Source of the DNA: Mogibacterium sp.
GTDB taxonomy: Bacteria; Bacillota; Clostridia; Peptostreptococcales; Anaerovoracaceae
Assembly: GCA_017431685.1 (NCBI GenBank)
Contig: JAFRKO010000042.1
Coordinates: 46,242-110,241 of the forward strand
Reading direction: 5' to 3'
Length of the DNA stretch: 64,000 nt
In this document: positions 8,235 through 16,327 of the stretch, piece by piece
How the letters are laid out: each line of letters starts with the position of its first letter
Numbering within the stretch: position 1 is the first letter of the stretch
Position numbers and translations under genes: made by a program
The notes under the pieces: generated by a model
Told to the model about the DNA's origin: nothing
The model's input: the letters and a program-made list of their open reading frames with translations, nothing else
Databases searched by the model: none

Positions 8235-9396
8235 AGTTCAATACCTTCTCGTATAAATACTTTTTGCCTGGGAGCTCGGTAACCTGCGGGGCCATGCATT
8301 GAGGATGTGAATTGCCCTCAACTATTACCCAGCCTCTGTCAGAGTATGCGAGATCCCAGCCGATTACTTTCATTTCAGGAATAAGCCTGGCCATATCACG
8401 GGCCATCTGAACAGCTTTATCCCACTCAGGAAGCTGAAATCCTACTATCTGGGCGCCTGTATCAGGATGAAATACATATTGTTTGCCGTCTACATCCCTG
8501 CCCGGCGCTTTGATGATGCCTGTTTCAGGATCGATCATCGCACCCATACCGCCGCCGCTGGTGTTGTCGGTTATTCCACCGCCCATTCCGATGCGGAGGA
8601 AAGTCCAGAGTATCTCGATATCGTTATCTCCATTAAGGAAAGATACAAGACGTACGGAGTTTACGGATGCAGGATGGAAGTGAGCCAGCTCTTCTCTCTG
8701 GACTATCAGTTCTTCTGCAACGCCGGTTCCTGTGGACATGAGTATGTCGAACAGGTCATCGACGCTCGTAAACTTTCTGGCGTCGATCATGACCACGCCG
8801 TGTCCGCCAGAGGATTCCATCGGTTTATAGATGAACTTCGGGTGCTTTGCGACGAATTCCCTGAAAGCATCTCTGTCCTCTTCATCATAGAAAATCACAA
8901 GGTCACGTCCGTAGAACGGAGTGAATCTCCGGTACGACTCCGGCTTCATATCAAGATAACGTCTGTAATTCTGATTGTTGAAACTTCTGTAGAATTCGTG
9001 ACGGTTACGGTTTGTAATATAAAGCTTTCTGCCTTTATGCGTGAGCTTTTCAAACTGGAAAGAGAAATAATCCTGAGAATTTGAACCGTAAAGGATGTTG
9101 CAGAACATTATATCGTCATACACTTCCTTGACTCTTGCAGGATTTGCAGCCTCTTCAGGACTGAGGTTCGCCTCTATAACCGCAAGACGGCTCTCTTTGT
9201 TGCGCTGTTTTTTGTCTTTGCGCTTTTGCTGGAATGTAAATGTGGTGAGCGAATAGAGCTCGAGGAGACGTCTGCGGTCTGCGGCAGTTATCTCATCTTT
9301 TGCCATATACTGGGCACATGCACGTTCAAGAACGCCTTGCTGATAACGATGGATGCGCCTTGTGGCCTTTCTTTTAAAAGCTTTTGGTGTCAGCAT
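8215..9396 (-). CDS. Sugar-transfer-associated ATP-grasp protein (PF14397-like)
   Basis: A 393-aa ATP-grasp enzyme. Family features are FIYKPMESSGGHGVVMID (ATP lysine and glycine-rich loop), HPASVNSVRLVSF, TDNTSGGGMGAMIDPETG, FHPDTGAQIVGFQLPEW and the metal-binding end GWDLAYSDRGWVIVEGNSHP. ATP-grasp enzymes join a carboxylate to an amine through an acyl-phosphate; this subgroup sits in surface-polysaccharide loci. Start 9396 is preferred over 9414 because GGAG lies 8 nt upstream of it. It overlaps the capA-like gene and is divergent from a second gene of the same family at 9553. Substrates are unknown. Confidence 0.85.
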   Translation of the reverse strand: MLTPKAFKRKATRRIHRYQQGVLERACAQYMAKDEITAADRRRLLELYSLTTFTFQQKRKDKKQRNKESRLAVIEANLSPEEAANPARVKEVYDDIMFCNILYGSNSQDYFSFQFEKLTHKGRKLYITNRNRHEFYRSFNNQNYRRYLDMKPESYRRFTPFYGRDLVIFYDEEDRDAFREFVAKHPKFIYKPMESSGGHGVVMIDARKFTSVDDLFDILMSTGTGVAEELIVQREELAHFHPASVNSVRLVSFLNGDNDIEILWTFLRIGMGGGITDNTSGGGMGAMIDPETGIIKAPGRDVDGKQYVFHPDTGAQIVGFQLPEWDKAVQMARDMARLIPEMKVIGWDLAYSDRGWVIVEGNSHPQCMAPQVTELPGKKYLYEKVLNYVNESK

Positions 9397-9441
9397 AGTG
9401 AATCTCCGGTTCATGATCTGTAATTGCAGTCGTGAGCAAGA

Positions 9442-9471
9442 TTGCCAATTAATACTTTACTATTATATAAT
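9442..9471 (+). promoter_or_regulatory. Promoter TTGCCA-N18-TATAAT for the rightward ATP-grasp gene
   Basis: TTGCCA at 9442-9447 and TATAAT at 9466-9471. The predicted UTR to ATG 9553 is ~75 nt. It shares bases with the opposing promoter. Confidence 0.65.
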
Positions 9472-9476
9472 GTCAA
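9449..9476 (-). promoter_or_regulatory. Promoter TTGACA-N16-TATTAA for the leftward ATP-grasp/capA genes
   Basis: On the minus strand a consensus TTGACA (9476-9471) and TATTAA (9454-9449). Its -35 overlaps the last base of the opposing -10 box at 9466-9471, so the two polymerases should compete for the same DNA. Confidence 0.55.
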
Positions 9477-9552
9477 AGTAGGTATTTTCAATTCCTGCAG
9501 TGCAATACGTTGCTTCTTTGCGGGGGTCAGGACAGGGTTTTTTGATCAGAAA

Positions 9553-11070
9553 ATGGAACAAAACACCAGCAAAACAAAGCGTTCGGTGTATGCCGATAAA
9601 ATAAGTGAAAAAACAGGATGGACCCATGAGCAGGCGCTCAATGAGCTCAGATATGCTGACAGCCTTGGTATCAAAAGGAGCCTGTATTACAAGCTCAACG
9701 GATACGAATGGACACACCGCGATCTTGATGCTCTCGCGTATGAGATGCAGCAGAAGGAGACCCGCGAACAGGACAGTATCGAAGAAGATATCAGTGTGAT
9801 AATGAAAGATACGGGCTGCTCGCAGGATGAGGCGGCAGAAAACCTGCGCCGCAGGACTACATATAAACTGCTGAAGCGGACATTTACTGCTAACGGCTGT
9901 CATCTGATGAATGATGCTGAGCTGGAGGCTTTCGCGGAAAAACGTGAAAAAAGGCTTGATATGACAGAGCGGATAGCCGGTTCTGCTGTTCTGACCAGAA
10001 ACGATCCGCAGATAGCAGAGCTGTACGGCCTTGCGCTTCCTGCAAGAAAACAGCGGATCAACGAAGCGGTCTCTTTGTATAAGGGGGACATAGACGAATC
10101 ACTCCGCCTGAGTATCGCTTCTGACATGGACTACCTGAACCTGAAATACGGTCTTTTCTTTAAGGAATATTTCCTGTACGGCCTTGAAAATAAAACGAGG
10201 CGCGAAATTGAAGCATTTATACCGAATGCGGGCAGAAAAGATTATCTGAGAAAGCTCAATTCTCCACGAGGATTCATTATATGCAGAAATAAGGCTTTGT
10301 CGTATGAGCATCTCGCGCCTTTGTACAAGAGAGATCTGGTTGAGATAAACGGAGAAGAAGATTATCAGACTGCTGTCAGCTTTATCAGACAGCATGGGGA
10401 TTTTGTATTCAAACCGCTCGACCAGTCGTTCGGTAAGGGCATAAGACGGATCTGCACAGACGGCAGAATGGATGCTGAAAAAACCGCGGCAGAACTGATC
10501 AAAGAAGTGCCGTTCGTTCTTGAAGAGACGATAATAGCAGAGGAAAGCATCCGGTCGCTCCACCCGGCATCGCTGAATACGATCAGGGTAACGACATATC
10601 TTGATGATGATGGAAGTGTAAAGATACACTTGCCGTTCTTCAAGATAGGGCAAAAGGACTCCTTTGTGGATAACGGCGGAAGCGGCGGCATATTTGCTCT
10701 TATTGATGCCGGTACAGGTACTGTCATCAGCAACGGCAAAGATGAGAGAAACATTATATATGGGAGACATCCTGACACAGGCGTGCAGCTGAAAGGTTTC
10801 CGTATTCCGGAGTGGGAGTCGCTGGTCGGCTTTGCTGAAGAAGCGGCCCATATGTTCCCTGATGTGAGATACGCCGGATGGGACATGGCTCTTTCGGAAG
10901 ACAGGGGCTGGCTTGTTGTGGAAGTCAACTGCAGAACGCAGTTCTACGGGCAGCAGATGTGCGACGAAATCGGAAAAAAGGAAGATCTCGAGAATCTGAT
11001 AAACTGGAACCGGATCAAAGATACCGAAGACGGATTCGATGAGATCTGGCAGACTATAGACAGATACTGA
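9553..11070 (+). CDS. Sugar-transfer-associated ATP-grasp protein with N-terminal extension
   Basis: A 505-aa relative of the gene at 8215-9396. The C-terminal half has the same landmarks: FVFKPLDQSFGKGIRRI, HPASLNTIRVTTY, VDNGGSGGIFALIDAGTG, RHPDTGVQLKGFRIPEW and GWDMALSEDRGWLVVEVN. The N-terminal ~200 residues are helical, charged and not recognised. The longer frame back to 9442 runs through the promoter, so ATG 9553 is used; its ribosome site is weak. Together with the divergent gene it forms a pair of ligases probably controlled from one shared intergenic region. Substrate unknown. Confidence 0.83.
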   Translation: MEQNTSKTKRSVYADKISEKTGWTHEQALNELRYADSLGIKRSLYYKLNGYEWTHRDLDALAYEMQQKETREQDSIEEDISVIMKDTGCSQDEAAENLRRRTTYKLLKRTFTANGCHLMNDAELEAFAEKREKRLDMTERIAGSAVLTRNDPQIAELYGLALPARKQRINEAVSLYKGDIDESLRLSIASDMDYLNLKYGLFFKEYFLYGLENKTRREIEAFIPNAGRKDYLRKLNSPRGFIICRNKALSYEHLAPLYKRDLVEINGEEDYQTAVSFIRQHGDFVFKPLDQSFGKGIRRICTDGRMDAEKTAAELIKEVPFVLEETIIAEESIRSLHPASLNTIRVTTYLDDDGSVKIHLPFFKIGQKDSFVDNGGSGGIFALIDAGTGTVISNGKDERNIIYGRHPDTGVQLKGFRIPEWESLVGFAEEAAHMFPDVRYAGWDMALSEDRGWLVVEVNCRTQFYGQQMCDEIGKKEDLENLINWNRIKDTEDGFDEIWQTIDRY

Positions 11071-11115
11071 CGCATCATGCGTATATATACATAACTAAGA
11101 GAGGTATTTATTACA

Positions 11116-12549
11116 GTGATGAAGAGTGCAATTGCGGAAAAAGGGAGACCGGAGAGATTTTTACCTTTGGTGATGGCGCTGATCGTATTATTCTTTTGCA
11201 CAGCGGTTCCTGCGGCTGTGCATGCATCGTCATTTGTTGAAAAGCCGTTAATAGAAGATCTGACATCGGATGACCCGGATTCTTTTACGGTCACTACCGG
11301 CAGTTACCAGAATGTGACAGGACTTCAGGTGAAATACGCGCTGGAATCCGACTTTTCAGATGAGGTTGTCGCAAGTTTTGACGGAAACGTACATAAAGCA
11401 ACTGTCACAGGGCTGAAGGGCGGCAGCAAATATTATGTGAGGGTCTCCGTCGAACAGACTGACTCTGACGGAGAGATAAATTACAGCGGATGGTCAGACT
11501 GGCGGTCTATAGTCGTAACCAGATCAGAAGCAGGCAAAACGCAGTACACGACACTGGTGACAACTAATATTTACAAGGAAAAGGACGCATCGTCCAAGTC
11601 GATCACCCTGTGGTTCAACACAGAACTCACTGTTGTCAGCAGCTCCACCAATTCTGATGAAGGAACATGGTACGAGGTGCTGTACAAAGGCGATACATAC
11701 TATATGTGGGTCGCGAGAGGTGAGAAAAAGCTCAGCAGCGAAAACGCCATACAGGAGTCGTATCTTCCTTACTGCACTACAGGGCTTCAGGAGGAAGTGG
11801 TCGAAAAGGCATTTGATATTTATGACAATTGGAACACTTCATATGATTTCAGTACGAAGTATTCTAAAACGTTAAAAAAGAAAAACGGCAGATACTGCCT
11901 GCACTGCTCGGGCTTTATCAGCTATATCTTTAACGAAGTGCTCTGCGGATACGCACCGCCGTTCGAACTGACATCTGATCTCAAAGCCATGTCTACAGCA
12001 GGAAATCTTATCAACAAGGGATTCAAAAGCAGCACGATAGATAAGAAAGTCGTCTGCACTGCCGGCAAAAGCGGACTCACAAATGCAAAAATCAAAAAAC
12101 TGAAGCCGGGAGATCTCCTATTCTTCAAGATGAGCTTTGACAACAGGGCTATAAACCATGTAGCGATTTACATCGGCAACGGCCAGGTGATACAGAGTAC
12201 AAGAGTCAGTATCGGCACATACTCCGACGAAGGACTGGACTCTGACGGCGGCGTCTGCATAGCTCCTCTTAACGGGATGTACAAGGACAACTTCAAAAAG
12301 GCCGTAAGAATACTCCCTGACAAGGTAAAAGCCGCAAATAAAAAAATGAAAGTCAAAGTGAAGGCGACGAATGTGAGCTCCAACAGGAACTGCACGAAGT
12401 CGAACGGAACCACTCTTCACAAAGGCGACAAGGTCAAGGTGCTGTACACATATGTCACAGCAGGCGGAAAGAAGAACGCGTACATCGCGTATGGCAAGAA
12501 CTATAAGAAACACGGCTATCTTTACCTGTATAAGAAAAAACTGAAATGA
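11116..12549 (+). CDS. Secreted NlpC/P60 peptidase with FN3-like and SH3-like domains
   Basis: A 477-aa exported wall hydrolase. GTG 11116 is directly followed by ATG 11119; AGAGAGG lies 11-14 nt upstream, so either may be used. After a signal peptide (LPLVMALIVLFFCTAVPAAV, cleaved near VHAS) come an FN3-like region (LQVKYALESDFSD to YSGWSDWRS), an SH3b-like stretch (~140-200), and the NlpC/P60 core: catalytic Cys in GRYCLHCSGFISYIF and His in LKPGDLLFF then NHVAIYIGNGQVIQ. A basic tail with a second SH3-like repeat closes it. It probably cleaves gamma-D-Glu-diamino acid bonds in peptidoglycan. It heads a co-directional run including licD and tagGH. Confidence 0.85.
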   Translation: MMKSAIAEKGRPERFLPLVMALIVLFFCTAVPAAVHASSFVEKPLIEDLTSDDPDSFTVTTGSYQNVTGLQVKYALESDFSDEVVASFDGNVHKATVTGLKGGSKYYVRVSVEQTDSDGEINYSGWSDWRSIVVTRSEAGKTQYTTLVTTNIYKEKDASSKSITLWFNTELTVVSSSTNSDEGTWYEVLYKGDTYYMWVARGEKKLSSENAIQESYLPYCTTGLQEEVVEKAFDIYDNWNTSYDFSTKYSKTLKKKNGRYCLHCSGFISYIFNEVLCGYAPPFELTSDLKAMSTAGNLINKGFKSSTIDKKVVCTAGKSGLTNAKIKKLKPGDLLFFKMSFDNRAINHVAIYIGNGQVIQSTRVSIGTYSDEGLDSDGGVCIAPLNGMYKDNFKKAVRILPDKVKAANKKMKVKVKATNVSSNRNCTKSNGTTLHKGDKVKVLYTYVTAGGKKNAYIAYGKNYKKHGYLYLYKKKLK

Positions 12550-12588
12550 TCTCAAAGCCGGCTTAGCGGCACCCGGAGGAAATGACGA

Positions 12589-13416
12589 ATGACTGAAGTA
12601 CAGAAAGTCATACTTGATATATTCAAAATTACTGCAGATATCTGCGAGAGGCATCAGATACCTTACTTTGCTATCGGAGGCACATGCCTTGGAGCGGTCC
12701 GTCATAAGGGATTCATTCCATGGGATGACGATCTTGACATTGCGATACCGATCCAGTTCTTTGATAAGTTCTGGGAAGCGGCTGAGAAAGATCTTCAGCC
12801 TCCTTATAAGACCTATACCTGCAATAATGTAAGAACATACGATAAGATCTTCGGTAAGATCCACAATACTGAAACAGCATACATAGAGAAAAAGGAGATC
12901 GGCTATTATAATGCTTACAAAGGTATTTTTGTAGATATAATGCCGATGTCGGCGATGCCTGACGACGCTGAAGAGAGGGAGACTTTTTATACAAAAGTGC
13001 TTGACTATAAAAGGCTGAACTACTGGCGCAGGTTCCCGTTTAAAGTGGTAAAGTCGAAGCGCAAAAAGACAAAGCTGAAGTGGCTGCTTATGAGAGTGGC
13101 CGGGCCATATATAAAGGTCAATTACTATTCTGAAAAATGGCTTGATCTGCTCCGCAGCAAACCATTCGGAAGCACATCCACTACAGGCTATACCTGGTCC
13201 AAAAATATAAGAAGGTATACATTCCCGGCAGAACTTTTTGACAAGACAATCGAACTGCCGTTTGAAGATACAACGATCAGGTGTCCGGCCAGATATGATG
13301 AGTATCTGACTCTTCAGTTCGGCGATGACTATATGGAGCTGCCGCCTGAAGAAAAGAGACTGCCGCACCATACTGAAGTGGTGGATATCCACAACTCTTA
13401 CAAGAAGTACATTTGA
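12589..13416 (+). CDS. licD: LicD-family phosphotransferase
   Basis: A 275-aa LicD-family enzyme. The signature is AIGGTCLGAVRHKGFIPWDD followed by DLDIAIP (residues ~24-50), the nucleotidyltransferase-fold metal site. LicD proteins transfer phosphocholine, or related phospho-groups from CDP-activated donors, onto teichoic acids and other glycopolymers. GGAGG sits 9 nt before the ATG. No choline kinase or cytidylyltransferase (licA/licC) is present in the window, so the donor is uncertain and may be a CDP-polyol. It lies between a secreted peptidase and the tagGH exporter genes. Confidence 0.88.
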   Translation: MTEVQKVILDIFKITADICERHQIPYFAIGGTCLGAVRHKGFIPWDDDLDIAIPIQFFDKFWEAAEKDLQPPYKTYTCNNVRTYDKIFGKIHNTETAYIEKKEIGYYNAYKGIFVDIMPMSAMPDDAEERETFYTKVLDYKRLNYWRRFPFKVVKSKRKKTKLKWLLMRVAGPYIKVNYYSEKWLDLLRSKPFGSTSTTGYTWSKNIRRYTFPAELFDKTIELPFEDTTIRCPARYDEYLTLQFGDDYMELPPEEKRLPHHTEVVDIHNSYKKYI

Positions 13417-13432
13417 AACCGGGAGTGAATAC

Positions 13433-14236
13433 GTGTTCAGCCTGATGTTCAGAGTGATAAAAGAGAATATTGCGTACTTCCCGCAGACACTGAGGCTGGC
13501 CAGAGCCGAACTCAAAAGGACTTACATGACCTCTGATTTCGGTATGTTCTGGGCGATCATGAAACCGTTCATGTATCTGCTGATGTTTTATGTGGCGATT
13601 TCTTCGGGATTCAGGGGCGGCAAAGATATTGAGGGTACCGTATGTCCGTATTTCATATGGCTGGCTGCGGGCATAGTGCAGTGGCAGTTCATCGCGGATC
13701 TGCTCGTCGGAGGAGCGTCCTGCTACAACCGACGCAAGTCCATAGTACGCAACACTAAGTTCCCGCTGTCCACAGTTCCGATGATCGCGGTCGTTTCGAA
13801 GATGATGGTGTATCTCATCATGATCGGGATCCTGATACTGATGTGCATATTTATGGGGGTAATGCCAAGCATATACTGGCTGCAGCTTCCGCTGTACATA
13901 GCGCTTACTGTGATCTTTCTCTATCTCTGGGTCATGATCACATCGCTGATGAGCATCATAAGCGCAGATATCCTTGAATTCATAAAAACAATAAAAACCG
14001 CATTTTTCTGGCTTTCAGGCATTCTGTTCAATGTAAAGGGAAGGACTAATCCGTTCTTTACATGGAATCCTATAAGCTATCTGGCAGAGGGGTTCAGAAA
14101 CACATTCGCCTATCATATATGGATCTGGGAAGAAACGAGCCTGCTGATGCACTTCGTTGTTATGCTTCTGATCATGACAGCTGTCGCTTATCTTCTGTTC
14201 AGACGAATGGAAAAGCGGCTTCCTGAGATTCTGTGA
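13433..14236 (+). CDS. tagG: ABC-2 polysaccharide/teichoic acid exporter permease (TagG-like)
   Basis: A 267-aa permease with a cytoplasmic N-terminal amphipathic segment (LARAELKRTYMTSDFGMFWA, the usual ABC-2 opening) and about six membrane helices. Length matches TagG/Wzm proteins, and the conserved FTWNPISYLAEGFRN near the C-terminus is typical. GTG 13433 is chosen because GGGAG lies 7 nt upstream; ATG 13445 is the alternative, and the frame upstream to 13325 overlaps licD. The next gene is its ATPase partner. Together they should export lipid-linked wall polymer across the membrane. Confidence 0.85.
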   Translation: MFSLMFRVIKENIAYFPQTLRLARAELKRTYMTSDFGMFWAIMKPFMYLLMFYVAISSGFRGGKDIEGTVCPYFIWLAAGIVQWQFIADLLVGGASCYNRRKSIVRNTKFPLSTVPMIAVVSKMMVYLIMIGILILMCIFMGVMPSIYWLQLPLYIALTVIFLYLWVMITSLMSIISADILEFIKTIKTAFFWLSGILFNVKGRTNPFFTWNPISYLAEGFRNTFAYHIWIWEETSLLMHFVVMLLIMTAVAYLLFRRMEKRLPEIL

Positions 14237-14244
14237 GGTGCTGT

Positions 14245-15075
14245 ATGGGCAAAGCAGAAACAGCTATCAGAGTAAGACATGTAAGCAAATCTTACAGGCA
14301 ATATAAGACAAATATGCAGAAGATAGGATTCCTTTTGCTCAAGAGAGATACAGGAATCAGGACCGATGTTCTGCAGGATATTTCATTTGACATTAAAAAA
14401 GGTGAAAAGGTCGGCATAATCGGAAGGCAGCAGTCGGGTAAGACCACACTGATGCGAATAATTGCCGGTGTGATACGCCCGGATTCCGGAAAGGTTAAGA
14501 TCAGCGGCGGACTTACATCTATTCTGGAAGTCAGACTCGGATTTGACGCGGCGATGACCGGACTTGACAACTACAAAGTGATGACCACCGCTCTGGGATG
14601 GTCTTCCGAAATGATAAAAGAGCATGAAGACAGCGTGTTTGAATTCGCAAAGCTTACCGATGAGAAGGATGAAACGCTGAGGTCATACAAAAAAGGTGCT
14701 CCGACCAGGCTCGGCTTTGCCATAGCGACGGAGATGGGGAACGACATCTATCTGTATGACGGACCGCTTTCGTTCGGGAGCAAGATCTGGAACAAAATCT
14801 GTATCAACAGGCTGCTGAAGCTTATTGACGGAGACACAACGTTCGTGATGTCGGTAAACAAACTTGCTGACGGCGCAAAGCTCTGTGGACGAGGTATAGT
14901 CATCCACGAAGGTGAATTAGTCTTTGACGGTCCGTATGCTGATGCTGTCGACTATTTCCGCAAGAACTGCAGGCAGTCATCGCGAAAGAAAGAGACTGAG
15001 GCTATGAACGAAGAGGTGGAGGCTGAGCAGGAAGACCTGTCGGATTCCGATGAAGAAAACAGTGATGATATGTAA
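14245..15075 (+). CDS. tagH: TagH-like ABC transporter ATPase with degenerate catalytic motifs
   Basis: A 276-aa Wzt/TagH-type nucleotide-binding subunit. Walker A is retained (GRQQSGKTT, residues 60-68), as is the TGxxN segment (MTGLDNY). The other catalytic motifs are altered. The signature is SYKKGAP instead of YSSGM-like; Walker B reads IYLYDG with Gly173 where the catalytic Glu belongs; the D-loop is LSFGS instead of LxVGD; and the H-switch region is FVMSVNKL with no histidine. An acidic 26-residue tail follows. ATG 14245 follows GAGGTG; GTG 14233, overlapping the permease stop, is an alternative. It probably binds ATP but may hydrolyse it poorly or need a second ATPase. Confidence 0.85.
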   Translation: MGKAETAIRVRHVSKSYRQYKTNMQKIGFLLLKRDTGIRTDVLQDISFDIKKGEKVGIIGRQQSGKTTLMRIIAGVIRPDSGKVKISGGLTSILEVRLGFDAAMTGLDNYKVMTTALGWSSEMIKEHEDSVFEFAKLTDEKDETLRSYKKGAPTRLGFAIATEMGNDIYLYDGPLSFGSKIWNKICINRLLKLIDGDTTFVMSVNKLADGAKLCGRGIVIHEGELVFDGPYADAVDYFRKNCRQSSRKKETEAMNEEVEAEQEDLSDSDEENSDDM

Positions 15076-15129
15076 TAACATAAAAAGCATAAAACGTATA
15101 ACGATATAAAAAATGGGGAGGACAGAAAA

Positions 15130-16290
15130 ATGGAAATGAAGAGGTCTCTGGAAAAGATACTGTCACTCATGCTTTGCCTGGCGGTAGCAGTTAGCATGTG
15201 TCTTTGCTGTGCAGGAAGCGTGTATGCTGAAAGCGGGGAAACAAAACTGCCTGTGCCGTTGGCAGAGCCCGCAGGTAATACTGTTCTTGAAAACGGCGCG
15301 AGCATCACTGCCGATAAAGCTTCAAATAATGCTTCCATAGCCGGATACAGTACTCCGGTACTCACTGACAGCTCTGCAGACTTTACATATAACGTAAACA
15401 TGCCGAAGAAGGGTACGCTTGTGGTACAGTATGCATCAACATCACCTGACGTGAGTGTTTATGTCGGCGTCGGATCCAATGCAAGCTATGCCGGAAGCAA
15501 AAATTATGACGGCACAGAAGCAAAAATGTACTATGTGCCTTCTGCAGGGAATGTAGCGGTAACATTCAGCGTATATGCACGCGGAACTGTCGGCGCAGCT
15601 GCATTTGCGGCATGGTATGTCCCTTCTTCAAAAAAGGTTTCTTCGAAGAGTTCGGAGACGCTGCTCGGCTCAACAGGATACGATTCTGTAAGTACTGTTA
15701 AAGTTACAGTGCCTTCGAACGGATATCTTACTGTATCCGCAGACAACGGCATTGATCCGACATACAGCATCCGCGTAAAGGCGAACGGATTCAAAGACTG
15801 GTCTTACTTCAGTCAGAGCAAAGGCTTCTCAACCAATATAGGAGTAAAGAAGGGTACATATACGATCAGCCTGAAGGGTGCAGCTGTGTATGAAGTAAGC
15901 ACTTCTTTCCACAAGGTAAAAGAAACAAGCGCAAAATCCTCAAAGAAAAAATCCGCATCCATAAAGAAAGGAAAGCTAAACAAGGGAATCATTCCGGCTA
16001 ACAACCGCAAGAAGGTACACTGGTATAAGATCAAAAATCCTAAAAACCAGAAAATGACTCTTTCTGTGAATGCAAAGAAAATGTCCGACGGAGGGTCGAT
16101 CGGAAGTCTGTATGTAACGGTATATACCAGAGGACAAAGCACTTCCTACAGGGTATATGCAGGCAGCTCGGACATACGCGACATTACATACGGCAAAATC
16201 GGTACTAAAAAGGCCTCGAAGGGCACATACTATGTCAAGATCGAGAGCAATGAAGGCGCAAACGGATACTACACTTTCAAGTGGAAATAG
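15130..16290 (+). CDS. Secreted protein with PPC-like beta domains
   Basis: A 386-aa exported protein of unknown function. A strong GGGGAGG precedes the ATG. Signal peptide: MKRSLEKILSLMLCLAVAVS, with a likely AxA-type cut after VYA. The mature part has three beta-rich segments with PPC-like openings (FTYNVNMPKKGTLVVQY; VTVPSNGYLTVSA; HWYKIKNPKNQKMTLSV), separated by a Lys/Ser-rich linker near residue 270. It ends in YYVKIESNEGANGYYTFKW. No catalytic motif is visible; a wall-binding or structural role is plausible. It lies between the tagH-like gene and the ATP-grasp pair, all co-directional. Confidence 0.72.
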   Translation: MEMKRSLEKILSLMLCLAVAVSMCLCCAGSVYAESGETKLPVPLAEPAGNTVLENGASITADKASNNASIAGYSTPVLTDSSADFTYNVNMPKKGTLVVQYASTSPDVSVYVGVGSNASYAGSKNYDGTEAKMYYVPSAGNVAVTFSVYARGTVGAAAFAAWYVPSSKKVSSKSSETLLGSTGYDSVSTVKVTVPSNGYLTVSADNGIDPTYSIRVKANGFKDWSYFSQSKGFSTNIGVKKGTYTISLKGAAVYEVSTSFHKVKETSAKSSKKKSASIKKGKLNKGIIPANNRKKVHWYKIKNPKNQKMTLSVNAKKMSDGGSIGSLYVTVYTRGQSTSYRVYAGSSDIRDITYGKIGTKKASKGTYYVKIESNEGANGYYTFKWK

Positions 16291-16327
16291 TATCCGAAGG
16301 CGAACTACAGACAGGAGATCTATCAAA

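Noticed and set aside
13325..13432. Longer TagG start overlapping licD
   Set aside because: GTG 13433 has a well-placed GGGAG and matches the usual family length.
12118..13515. 465-codon open frame on the minus strand opposite licD
   Set aside because: It lies antisense to a clear LicD gene, has no ribosome site or family features and a Cys/Ile/Phe-rich composition typical of shadow frames.
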